DNA of 64,000 nucleotides from Avena insularis (Eukaryota; Streptophyta; Magnoliopsida; Poales; Poaceae): NCBI GenBank assembly GCA_023614405.1, contig CM042694.1, forward strand, positions 353,728,010 to 353,792,009, read 5' to 3'. Below the pieces are notes generated by a model. The model was given only the letters and a program-made list of their open reading frames with translations. It did no database searches and was not told the DNA's origin. This document shows positions 1 to 10,500 of the stretch, in pieces. The first letter of the stretch is position 1. Every line of letters begins with the position of its first letter. The translations under genes were made by a program, and so were the position numbers.

Positions 1-1699
1 AAAGCTAACGGGCCGACCTAGTGGCGCTCCATGGCGCAGAGGGCGAATGACAGGGGGTCCTACATGTCAGCGGCTGTTACTCAGCGAAATGGTAAGTTTT
101 AATTTCAGCCGTGCGATTAGACGACAGATCAACGGTTGACGTTTGTCGTCTCCGGTGAACAACTCCGGCGAGAACGAACCCTAACGCGGCATGGTGGGGG
201 TACGTGGGGGCTTACCAGGGCTCCATCTAGGCTTAGCGACGGGGGCGATCGAGCTGGTGGACGATGGTGGTTTGAGGCATGGTCGCAATGGCTCCTGGGG
301 CAGTCGCAATCAACGACGCCTCTTCTCCTCTACTGCGGCAAGCTCCGGTGAAATTTCGGCGAACTGTAGCTCGATTGGCTCCGAGGAAAGGTCGGGGGTG
401 GTCAGTGGTGAGAGGGGAGTGGTATGGTGTGAGGATTGAGGCTGGGGGAGGCCTCCTTTTATACGCTCGACGAAGGGACCAAGCGGCATGGTCATGCGGC
501 GGTGGCGACATGGCTACGGGGTGCTATTTGCATGGTTGCAAGCGGCGATCGACGTAGTGCTCCCTGGCGGTCCTCTATGGCGTAAAGGCGTAGCTAGGGG
601 CGGTGGCATTTGGTCGGGAGCATGTGATGCTCTGCGTGGCGCATGGTGGCTGCGGGTCAAGCGGCGGCGAACTGGCATGTCTGGGCGCTTCCTGGGGTCG
701 TGGCGAGGCAGTGCACGCGAGCTATGGTCGAGGCGTGGTCTGTGCTAGCTTCTTGGGAGCGGCGCTCTGGCGCATGCTCGGCATGGCACAGAAGCGCGGG
801 GCGCGGCTGTTCTGTGGAGGTCCATGGCCTAGAAGTGCTCGGGGAAGGGACAGAGAGGGGCGGTGTGACCTTGGTTATCTCCTAGACATCATGTGCGAGC
901 TGGGGTTGGTCTGCTGCGAGCGGTTCATGATCGACCAACATGGAGGGGCTTGGGTGGCTCGGCACTAGCGCATACAACAATGGGGTGAGGTGCTAGGGTG
1001 CTGGTTGGGACTAGAGGGGACAAAGGGAGTGGAATGGGGCAAAATGGTGGACAAAGCATTGATCAAGAATAGTAATAGTTAGGCAGTTAATTCTATGATC
1101 ACCAAGTGTTCGATAAAATGACCGAAAGAAATTTATATTCGAATTTTGGAATTTTTTTATTTGTGATCTTCACTTATTCTTGAGAGTCTCTGGTTGCTTG
1201 GGATTGTCAAGTGGAGTTGGTTTGGTGGGTTTTTGCAAAAGTGGGATCTTCACATATGTATTGGATTCAATTTTCAAATGTCATTTAAATTGCTTTTCTA
1301 GATGTTTTTGTAAGTTTGTAAAGTGGGCCTTGGTACATCTTTACTTGTACTAGCAAGGGGTGGAAAGATGTAGAATTGTTTATGTTAGGAAATGACTTCT
1401 AGGAACACCTAAAGTGGCCTAGTGGATTAAAATGGTCAAAATGACCATTTGAATTATTTAATCTTATTTGATTTCTTTTTCTTTGGATTTTGTTTGTAAA
1501 TGGTCTAGATGATGTGGCATTCACCTTTGAACCATTTCACAACAATTAGAATAATCAAACATGGCATTTACACATAATTCTATACTAATGCAACATACAC
1601 ATGCATTCATAAAATTTTTTTATAATAAAAAGTTTTTGTTAACCCTAAATTGGGTGATTAGGAACTTTATAACCTTTATAAAAGATTTGGGATGTTACA
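1..1699 (-). repeat. 3' LTR of the Tekay-like element (truncated by window edge)
   Basis: On the minus strand the LTR begins TGTAACATCCC at 1699, directly after a purine-rich tract. It matches the 5' LTR segment 11392-13111 collinearly, with scattered substitutions and small indels. Short ORFs in its GC-rich part (about 136-970) are repeated in the other LTR, have no recognisable domains and are taken as noise. Confidence 0.9.
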
Positions 1700-3165
1700 A
1701 ACCTTCCTCCCTTAAATAAAATCTCGTCCCGAGATTTAAGAAAAACTCGGAACTAAAGAGATCTGGAAACTCATTCCTAATGTAATCTTCTCGTTCCCAA
1801 GTAGCTTTTTCTTCAGTATGGTTGCTCCATTGGATCTTCAAAAATTTGATACTCCGGGTCCTGGTGGTTCTGAAGGATTCTTCCAAGATACGGATGGGCA
1901 CTTCACGATACGTCAGATCCTTGTTGATATCAATGGCTCGGTGATCGATGTTCTTGAAAACATCAGTCTTCTCCGGCACTTCTAAGCATTTGCGAAGTAA
2001 CAAGATATGGAACACATTATGGATGGCTGACATATCCTCTGGTAGTTCCAATTGATAAGATACTTCTCCTTGGTGATTCAGAATCTTGAAGGGTCCAATA
2101 TATCTGGGGGCTAACTTTCCTTTTAGTTGAAAACAATGCATTCCTTTCAATGGCGACACTTTGAGATACACAAAATCTCCGACATTGAAAGTCAGGTCTC
2201 TACGTCTCTTGTCAGCATAACTCTTTCTGTCTGGATTGGGCGGTCTTGAGGTGCTCACGGACTTTGTGAACCTTCTCTTCTGCTTCTCGTAGGATGTCGG
2301 GTACGAAAATCTGACTCTCTCCTACTTGCGACCAATTCAAGGGGGTACGACACTTTTCTTCCATATAAGAACTCAAATGGGGCCATTTGCAAACTGGCTT
2401 GATAACTGTTGTTGTATGAGAATTCTGTGAAAGGTAGACAATCTTCCCATTTTGATCCATATTCTAGCACACAAGATCGCAACATATCTTATAAGATTTG
2501 GTCGACTCTTTCAGTCTGTCCATCCGTTTGCAGGTGATAAGCTATGCTAAAATTCCACTTGGTTCCCAATCCTTCTTGGACTTTCTGCCAAAATCTCGAG
2601 GTAAATTGGGTTCCTCGATCCGATAATATGGTCTTGGGGGTTCCATGCAGACTGATAATTCTAGCAATGTACAACTCTGCTAGCTTTGAACTCTGGTAGG
2701 TTGTCTTAACGAGTATAAAATGGGCTACCTTGGACAGTCTATCCACTATGACCTAGATAGAGTCATTTCCCCTACTAGGAGTAGGCAAACCGGTGATAAA
2801 GTCCATTTCGACAGAATCCCATTTCCACTCCGGAATCTGCAATGGTTGCAACAGTCTTGCGGGTCTCTGATGTTCCTCTTTGACTCTCTGACAGATATCA
2901 CACTTGGCAATGTAGCTTCCGATTTCTCTTTTCATCTTGTGCCACCAAAATTGTTCCTTCAAATCCTGATACACCTTTGTTCCTCCGGGGTGGATAGAAT
3001 AAAGAGTATCATGAGCTTCCTGCATGATAACTTGCTTCAGCTCCGAATCTGCTAGCACACAGATACGTCCTTTGTACCACAAAACTCCTTCTTCATCTTC
3101 GGTGAATCCAGGTACCTTTCCTGTACCAATACGACATTTGATTCCGTCGATACTTGCATTTCCCT
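1695..3165 (-). pseudogene. pol (IN): Integrase domain of Gypsy pol (broken)
   Basis: Integrase would join retrotransposon cDNA to host DNA. On the minus strand the zinc-binding HHCC module lies at about 3010-2890 (two His, then CDIC). The catalytic core keeps its acidic triad: the Asp of MDFITG, the Asp of SDRGTQF and the Glu of QTERV. Downstream are the YGRK region and a chromodomain-like tail with VFH and ATWERED motifs. A TAG stands where DSIWVIV is expected (about 2750), a TAA follows QIL (about 2486), and the frame changes near 2250-2400. The terminal TAA (1697-1695) falls within the first five bases of the 3' LTR, so pol reads through the purine tract. Non-functional as it stands. Confidence 0.88.
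1700..1713 (-). other. Polypurine tract of the Tekay-like element
   Basis: On the minus strand the bases AAGGGAGGAAGGTT sit immediately before the TGTAACATCC start of the 3' LTR. This is the expected primer site for plus-strand DNA synthesis. The tract is also translated as the last codons of pol. Confidence 0.75.
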
Positions 3166-3166
3166 T

Positions 3167-4533
3167 CTAGGCTTCCTCGATCTGACTGATTAAAGTGGGT
3201 TGAAGTTCAATGCTAGCTAAAAATCCTTTGCTAACTAGCTCTGTTCTAAATTGCTCCAATTCTTCATGCAAACTTGGATGGTTCTCTTTGTTCATGGTGT
3301 TTAACCTACATGGCAATCTGCTCAGAGCATCCGCTACCATATTGGCTTTGCCAGGGTGATAGTGAATGTCAAGGTCATAATCCTTGATTGAATCTGTCCA
3401 TATCCTTTGCCTCATATTCAGCTCCTTCTAAGTGAAAATATACTTCAAGATCTTGTGATCTGAATAAATCTCACAGCGATTACCCATTAGGCAATGACGC
3501 CATGTCTTCAAAGCTAAAACTACAGCTGCTAGTTCAAGATCATGGGTAGGGTAGTTTTGCTCATGCTGATTCAGTTGTCTTGACAAATATGCTATAACTT
3601 TGCCTTCGTGCATCAACACACATCCGATACCAATGTTGGATGCATCACAATACACATCAAAAGGCTTCTTGATATCTGGCATAATCAATATTGGGGCTGA
3701 AATCAATCTCTTCTTGATCTCTTGGAAGCTTGCTTCAGATTTGTCGGTCCATTCAAACTTCTTATCTTTCTTCAATAATTAGGTCATAGGTCTTGTGATG
3801 CTCAAAAATCCTTCTACGAACTTGCGGTAGTATCCCGCTAATCTGAGAAATGCACGGACTTGGGTTTGAGTGCTTGGGGCTTCCCATTCTTCAACATCTT
3901 TGATCTTGGCAGGATCAACAACGACTCCTCCTGCCAACACAATATGTTCGAGGAATCCTACTTCTTTCAGCCAAAACTCACATTTGCTGAACTTGGCATA
4001 CAACTGATGCTCTCTGAGGGTTCCGAGAATGATCCTCAGGTGTTGCTCATGGTCTTCTTATGACTTGGAATAGATAAGAATATTGTCGATAAACACAACA
4101 ACAAACTTATCCAAAAAGTTAAGATCTTATTCATGAGATTCATGAAATAAGCAGGGGCATTGGTTAATCCAAAAGACATGACCGTATACTCGTATAATCC
4201 ATATCTGGTGGTAAAGGCGGTCTTTGGAATATCCATTGCATGAATCTTGAGTTGATGATAACCAGTTCTAAGATCAATCTTAGAGAACACTCTGGCACCA
4301 GTCAACTGATCAAACAGATACTCTATCTTGGGCAATGGGTAATTGTTCTTGATGGTGACATCATTCAGCTTCCGGTAATCTGTGCACAAATGGTTACCTC
4401 CATCTTTCTTGTTGACGAACAAAACAAGTGATCTCCATGGCAATGCGCTTGGTTGAATCAAGCCTTTCTCTAGCATAGCATCAAGTTGCTTCTTCACCTC
4501 CACTAACTCTGATGGGTTCATGTTATAAGGTCT
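3167..4533 (-). pseudogene. pol (RT-RH): Reverse transcriptase and RNase H domains of Gypsy pol (broken)
   Basis: The RT part (4521 to 3779) shows the [19 protein letters not shown] and [14 protein letters not shown] blocks. The active site, expected as YVDD or FIDD, reads FIDN near 4090, so one catalytic Asp is Asn; a frameshift separates it from the preceding block. RNase H (3775 to 3428) keeps the Asp of YCDAS, the Glu of DLELAAV and the Asp of YSDHK. Further stops follow PMT (3779) and YIFT (3428). The stretch 3415 to 3167 is the linker to integrase and carries the ADALSR motif. Confidence 0.9.
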
Positions 4534-5115
4534 CTAAGCTATGGGTCCAGTTCCAGGAATTAGTTCAATAATGAACTCGATATCCCGATCTGGGGGCATA
4601 CCGGGCAATTCATCTGGAAATATGCCGGGGTATTCACAGACTACTCTGACTTGGTCTATGGTTGGTAGGACTAGACTCTTGTTGCATTTGAATTGATGGG
4701 GCAAGGTTTCAAATACATGCTCTACTGATACTCTAGAGCTATTGGTCATGGTGATGGATTTCTTGTCACAGTCGATCAATCCTTTATGTTTCGACATCCA
4801 ATCCATTCCTAGTTCTACTTCCAAACCTTTGGTTCCAAATACTATTACATTGGCATAAAAATCTATCCCATGGATTCTGATAGGTACAGCCTTGCAAATT
4901 TTTCTAGCTTCGGGGGTTGAACCAGGAATTTGAACTATCATAACATGCTTCAATTTTGTTGGTTGAATCTTACTAGTGCATGCAAATTCTTCTGTAAGAA
5001 ACGAGTGCGATGCTCCAGAATCAAACAACACTCTTGCAAGTACTGAGTTAACAAAAAACATACCCAGCACGACATCTGGTGCTTCTTGGGCTTCTTCAGC
5101 ATTCATGTGGAACAA
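4534..5115 (-). pseudogene. pol (PR): Retropepsin-type aspartic protease domain of Gypsy pol
   Basis: This 193-residue open segment contains the active-site motif FDSGASHSFL, about 32 residues in, and a second glycine-rich region with GMDWMSKH, both typical of Gypsy pol protease. Such proteases cut the Gag-Pol precursor inside the virus-like particle. It ends with a TAG where a Tyr of the YRPYNM block is expected, just before the RT domain. The domain itself looks whole, but it sits in a broken polyprotein. Confidence 0.85.
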
Positions 5116-5157
5116 ACGGCCGTTGCGGTTGAGAGAGTTCCCTAGGGCAAATCTTCT

Positions 5158-6274
5158 TCAAGGCTGAACACGGCGTTGCTGTTGAGATGGGGCATTCACA
5201 TTGGTGGTGGCTGCAATCTTCTTGGGACACTCGTTGGAGTAGTGACCCTTGACTCCACATTCAAACAAAGTAATTTGGGACTTATCTTTGGCTGCAACAG
5301 GCACGGCATTGCTTCCAGTCCTTGGGGCAGTATTGTTGTTGTTGTTGTTGTTGGACTTGGGCGGTGCATGGTTGAAGTTGTTGGAGTTGTCGGGGTTGTT
5401 GTTATGGTTTCTTCCAGACTTCACATTTCCTCCGCTACGGTTGGGGTAGCTTGGACGAGACATTGGGGGTCTATTATTCCTTGGGGCATATCCTGCAGAT
5501 GGGTTGGGGCGATACTTCTGGGTATTGTGGAACCCATTCTGATGCATCATTCTGCACTTGCGGTTGTCATTTGCTTGGTTAATCTTCCCTTCCATCTGGA
5601 TGGCAAAGTCGACTAGCTCTTCGAGGTCATCAAAATGGATGTTTACTAACATCGTGTGCATCTCATCATGCAGTCCGTTCAGGAATGTTTACTTCTTCTT
5701 GGCTTCAGTGTTGATCTCATCGGGGGCATATCTTGCTAAGGAAAAAAAATCTGTCACGGTACTCTACTACCATCAACCTGCCTTGCTTCAGTTCTCTGAA
5801 TTCATCTCTCATTCTCGTGAATAAACCTTGCGGCACATGGTTGCGGCTGAACTTGACCTTGAAAGCTTCCCACATCATCACTTGACCGTGGTTCATTGTA
5901 CTGGTGCTATTCCACCAGGCTCTTGCATCTCCTGCCAGATAGTGGGTGGCAAACAGTACTTTCTCGTTGTCATCAACTCCTGCGACTTCTAGGTTATTCT
6001 ACATGGTCTGCAACCAATCATCAGTGTCCAACGGGTCTTCAGACTTGTTAAAGATAGGGGGATTGGTATTCTGGAAGTTCTTGAGTTTGGATCCATGATG
6101 ATCCTGATTTCCATGGCCTTGATTATTGTGGGCCATCTGAGCGATCTGTTGTAGGGTGGCTAGGTTGGCTTGGTGCTCTGCTCTACTAGCTTCACGGTCG
6201 GAAACTAGCATCTGCAGAATCTGCAGCATAGGGTCCTGCGATGAGCTGCTTCCTCCTTGGTTTCCACGAGGCAT
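5158..6274 (-). pseudogene. gag: Gag (capsid and zinc knuckle), broken
   Basis: The N-terminal part (6274 to 5999) starts MPRGNQGG and ends at a TAG after WLQTM. The middle, read across other frames, keeps Gag features such as LAGDARAWW. The C-terminal part (5661 to 5158) has an Asn-rich run from a TTG microsatellite and one zinc knuckle reading FECGVKGHYSNEC. The first Cys of the CCHC pattern is replaced: TTG (Leu) precedes FEC. A poly-T run near 5750 (5742-5750 on the plus strand is an A run) marks a likely frameshift. Gag would form the particle and bind the RNA genome; this copy cannot. Confidence 0.85.
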
Positions 6275-6527
6275 CTGAAGAATGAGGTAGATAAAGGGGT
6301 ACGAGGGAAAGTTCTAAGGTTCATGGTTTTGTTTTCAAAGCTAAAACTTTGAGTTTGAACTTAGGTTTTGCAAACTAACTTCTTATTCATTCATTCAATC
6401 AAAGCACACGATACAAACACACACACCACAACATGAAAGGAAAAACATATGGTTTTAAGAACCATTCTGTAAGCTAAGATATAGTGGGACCGATACAACT
6501 CCTTCCTACGGTAGTGATCAAGTGCAT

Positions 6528-7301
6528 CTACTCATCATCGATGAAGACGGAGTCATCATCATCGGTGTAGAAGTCCATGGCATCATCCTCCAGATAGTCA
6601 TTGTCATCACTGAGGTATGAGTGAATATCTCCCTAGATGTCCTCACCTTCTTCTTCTTGTTCTTCTTTTGCTGCAAGCTGAGCTTCTTGCTCCTGGATGG
6701 TTTTCTCGAGGTCGGCCACCTTCTTGCAAAGATGAGCGATGGTGCGATCCTTCTTCTCGCGTTGCCGATGAAGTGATTGATGATCCTTGACGAGCAGGGC
6801 AAAAGTCTGGTCCTTCTAGGCGGCAATGGCAAGTTTGTGGTTGGTGTAGGCTCGAGCATTGTCCAATTCCTTCTGTCTATCATACAACAGGAAGTCAAGA
6901 TTCTCCACTTGGCGCTTCAACTCTGGGTGACTTGGCATCTCCAATGGCATTCCCATAGAATCACGCCTTGCATAGTGAGAAAAGCGAGTTCCCTGGATAA
7001 AGTTGATGTTTTGCCCACACAGACGGGCAAGAGTTTCGTGCATAGCCCTGGCTAATCCATCTAGCCAGTTGTTCTCTCACACGGTGAATTGAATCTTCTC
7101 AGAAAGGGGTGCTTCCATCTTGGCTCGAAGATCTGCAACTATCAGCCATTGTAGATCTCCTCCTGGAAAATCCTTGAGTTGAGCTCCGAAGAATTCCAGA
7201 TGCGGGATCTCAAGGTGCTCTAATAGTGCATCAAGATCCCTCTCAAAGATCAGTTGGCCTACGTTGCCCAACTGGTAGAACTTGCAATACTGAACTTCCA
7301 T
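6528..7301 (-). pseudogene. Extra ORF upstream of gag: coiled-coil protein with acidic tail, three in-frame stops
   Basis: One continuous reading frame of 258 codons runs from ATG 7301 to TAG 6530-6528, between the primer binding site and gag and on the same strand. In-frame stops occur at 7079-7077 (TGA), 6818-6816 (TAG) and 6635-6633 (TAG); all three can be explained by C-to-T changes in CGA or CAG codons. The N-terminal third is mixed (MEVQYCKFYQLGNV). The middle is heptad-like, with many Lys, Glu and Leu (DRTIAHLCKKVADLEKTI). The tail is very acidic, with runs of Asp and Glu up to the stop. The order differs from the plain gag-pol plan, so this is an accessory ORF. I do not recognise the family. 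A structural or chaperone-like role is only a guess. Confidence 0.6.
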
Positions 7302-7493
7302 CTATAAGAATTTTGGATGAGTAAGTTAGTGAGGTGATCAGGTAATGTAAGAATTGTTGAGGAACATGATTTTTTTTGAAAAAATCAAGGATAAGAGTGG
7401 AAATAGGTTTTCATAAATACTCACTTCTTTGGTTTTGGAAACTAAGTTTTTGTTCGAACGTCCATTCTAACTAGGGTCTCCTATGGTCAGGAT

Positions 7494-7506
7494 GGCTCTG
7501 ATACCA
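7494..7506 (-). other. Primer binding site, initiator tRNA-Met type
   Basis: On the minus strand TGGTATCAGAGCC lies three bases after the LTR end (...GTGTTGACA, then AGT). TGGTATCAGAGC is the standard complement of the 3' end of plant initiator tRNA-Met and primes minus-strand synthesis in many Gypsy elements. Confidence 0.9.
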
Positions 7507-7509
7507 ACT

Positions 7510-10500
7510 TGTCAACACCCGGATTTTTAATCCTAGATTCCTGTTATGCCATACATCGCAATCCTAGGATTACCATTTTTGTGAGACATAACAGATTGGA
7601 TATCACAGTACATCATCCATTACAAACCATAATAAGGTCTTAAACAAATAAAGGATCTCAGGATCCAGTCTTAATACAAACAAGCAGCGGAATAATAAGT
7701 GTAGCGGTGGGCTCCATCTTCAGTGTCACAGGCAATGCTGATGATGGGAAATGATCCTAGTTGTCGTAGCCGTCCTGCTGTCCATCCTCCTGATAGTCCT
7801 CCTCATAGTCTGGCCACGGGAATAGCCAGGGACAAAGCCATGAGTACTCTTTAATTACTCGCAAATTATCACTAACAAGTAAGGTAGTTCTAGTAGGAAT
7901 GCTAAGCTCTAAGTTGATTTGCAAAGCTAAAATTTGAAACCTAAGCTGAGTTCAGAAATAAAGAAAGGTAAAATAAAGTTCTAAATCACCTAAGTGGGAA
8001 AGTTTTCATAGTCACAACCCTGTTGTGGTCAAGTCAAGTCACAATTCATTTCACAAGTCATTTTGAAAACATCTGACAACGGAACATTATGGCCACTCCA
8101 ACTGTCCATGACCGAGGACGCGGCTATTCGAATAGTTTGACACTCTGCAGAGGTGCTACACTTTCACCACAAAATTTGATACATCCGTCAGGGAGAACCC
8201 TGAATCATCATACTTAGTATGCGGATAATCAATCATAACCTTTCCTTTACACACTCTAGTATAAGCCCCTCTCCTATGAGCTTGGCCTCCCAGCCATGGC
8301 CATCTGCCATCCTTAGTATGTGGACACTTAGTATGTGGACAACATCAAGAGGTAGCCTCATCAAGAGGTAGCCTCATCTCAAACCTCTCCCGTGAGGGAA
8401 CCCATACTAATGCATATAAACTTCCGGCTAAGCCTTACCCAATTCAGGTATTGTGGTTGTACGGTAAAATTGGAATGGTATCGCATCCGAACCTAACCAT
8501 CAGTTTTTATAAAGGGCTAAGGCTCATGCCTCAACATTTTCATCATCATAAACCATTTGTGCTTCTCAACACATGTCAAAACATCTCAATAGAATGACTC
8601 ATCATTCCAAGGTTTTCATAAGCATTTTCACCAAGTATTCCCATCTAGAGTGATCAAGTTTTATGCTTAGCACTAGCCACTAAAGTTAAGAGTGTTCACT
8701 AATGAGGGGTGCTAATCTTCAATCTCATGCCATAGAATGACATATAAGTATATCTAGATAGGTGATGGCTTAGTGTACGGCGCCAGAAAACTGCTGGTGC
8801 GGTGTTGATGTAGAGCTCGTTGGGAACCCCAAGAGGAAGGTATGATGAGCACAGCAGCAAGTTTCCCTCAGTTATGAAACCAAGGTTTAATCGAACCAGT
8901 AGGAGCAAGGAAACACCCCAAAGGTGTTGCTAGCTGAGCCTTGGCAGGGCGCCCTACCGGTGCTAGTAGCAACGTGGAGACCTACACAACACAACCACAG
9001 AACTTTGTCCCCAACTTGCGATGAGGTTGTCAATCTCACCGTGTTTTTAGAAAACAAAAGGATTAAACGTATCGAATGGAAGGAAGTAATAGTTTGCAGA
9101 AAGTAAACACAAAGCAGTAAACAGTTTATAGATTATATGTAAAGAAAAAGGACCAGGATCCATAGTTCACTAGAGGTGGCTCTCCTTAAGATAGATAACA
9201 TGCTGGGTGAACAAATTACAGCGGGGCAATTGACAAACATCGAGAAAGCAATACATGCATATACTAATCATCTCGACTCCTTTGATACTTGATTGGTCAT
9301 TACAACATTATACATAGACCTCCATCCAACTGCATCTATGACTAATAATCCACCTTCAGGTTATCATCCGAACCCCCTCTAGTATTAAGTTGCAAGCAAC
9401 AGATTATTGCTTTACGAACTGCGTGTAAAGTAAACAATACGATTGTCTATGAACAAAGGATTGTTGTTTTCTCCCTAGTAGAAACAACACATCTAGTACC
9501 TTAGAGATTTCTGTCACTTCCCAGTTACGGAGGCATGAACCCACTATCGAGCATAAATACTAACTCTTGGAGTTGCTAGCATCTACTTGGCCAAGATAAC
9601 TACTAACAACGGAAAGCATGCAAGATCACAAATAACAAAGACATGATAGAATAAATAATCAATCTGAAATAGCATCTCAATATCCATCGGATCCCCGCAA
9701 ACACAACATGCAGAATTACAAATAGATGATCTTGATCATGAACGAAGCTCACAAGATCTAGACATGAAAGCACAGAGGAGGAGAACCAGCCATCTAGCTA
9801 CTACATGGATCCGTAGTCCAAGGATAAACTACTCATGCATCACACCGGAGGCTTGCATGGTGATGAAGAAGGCCTCCAGGGTGAATTCCCCTCTCCGGCA
9901 GGGTGCCGGGAAGAGATTCAGATCCCTCCCGATATAGGGATGGAGATGACGGTGGCTACAGACTCTTTCGTGGATTTTTCATCGGGCACTTAGGGTTTTC
10001 ATCCTGAGGGCAATATATAGGCGAAAGGGGACGCCGAGGGGGTGCCTGGGCTAGCCACACCACCCCTAGGGCGGCCAGGCCTGGCCCGCGCGGCCAGGTG
10101 GTGTGGTGGCCCCCTGGCTCCTCTCTGTCTCGTATTCTGGCATCTGATGACTTCCGAAAAAATAGGCACTTTGGCTTTCGTCCCGTCCAATTCCGAGAAT
10201 ATTCATTTTCTGACTTTCTTGGAACCAAAAACAGCAGAAAATAGGCAGCTGGCACTGTGGCTCTTGTTAATAAGTTAGTCCAAGAAATCATATGAAAAGC
10301 ACTCCAAACTTGGAACAAAACACAAGAAAGTGGATAAAACCAAGCATGGAACATCAAAAATTATAGATACATTTGCAATGTATCAATAGGCCAAGTTTTA
10401 TACTCTTTATGCTATCTAAAAAGTAAAGAACTTTGCTAAAGTAAGAAAGTAAAGCTTGTAAGTAAAACTTGGGATGGGTATAAATCAAAAATGTAGAACC

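Noticed and set aside
136..968. Overlapping ORFs with starts such as MVGVRGG as genes
   Set aside because: They lie inside an LTR, recur in the other LTR with frame changes, and lack domains.
9956..10357. 133-codon minus ORF
   Set aside because: Lies in the GC-rich end of a solo LTR and recurs in the second solo LTR at 23771-24136 with changed frame.
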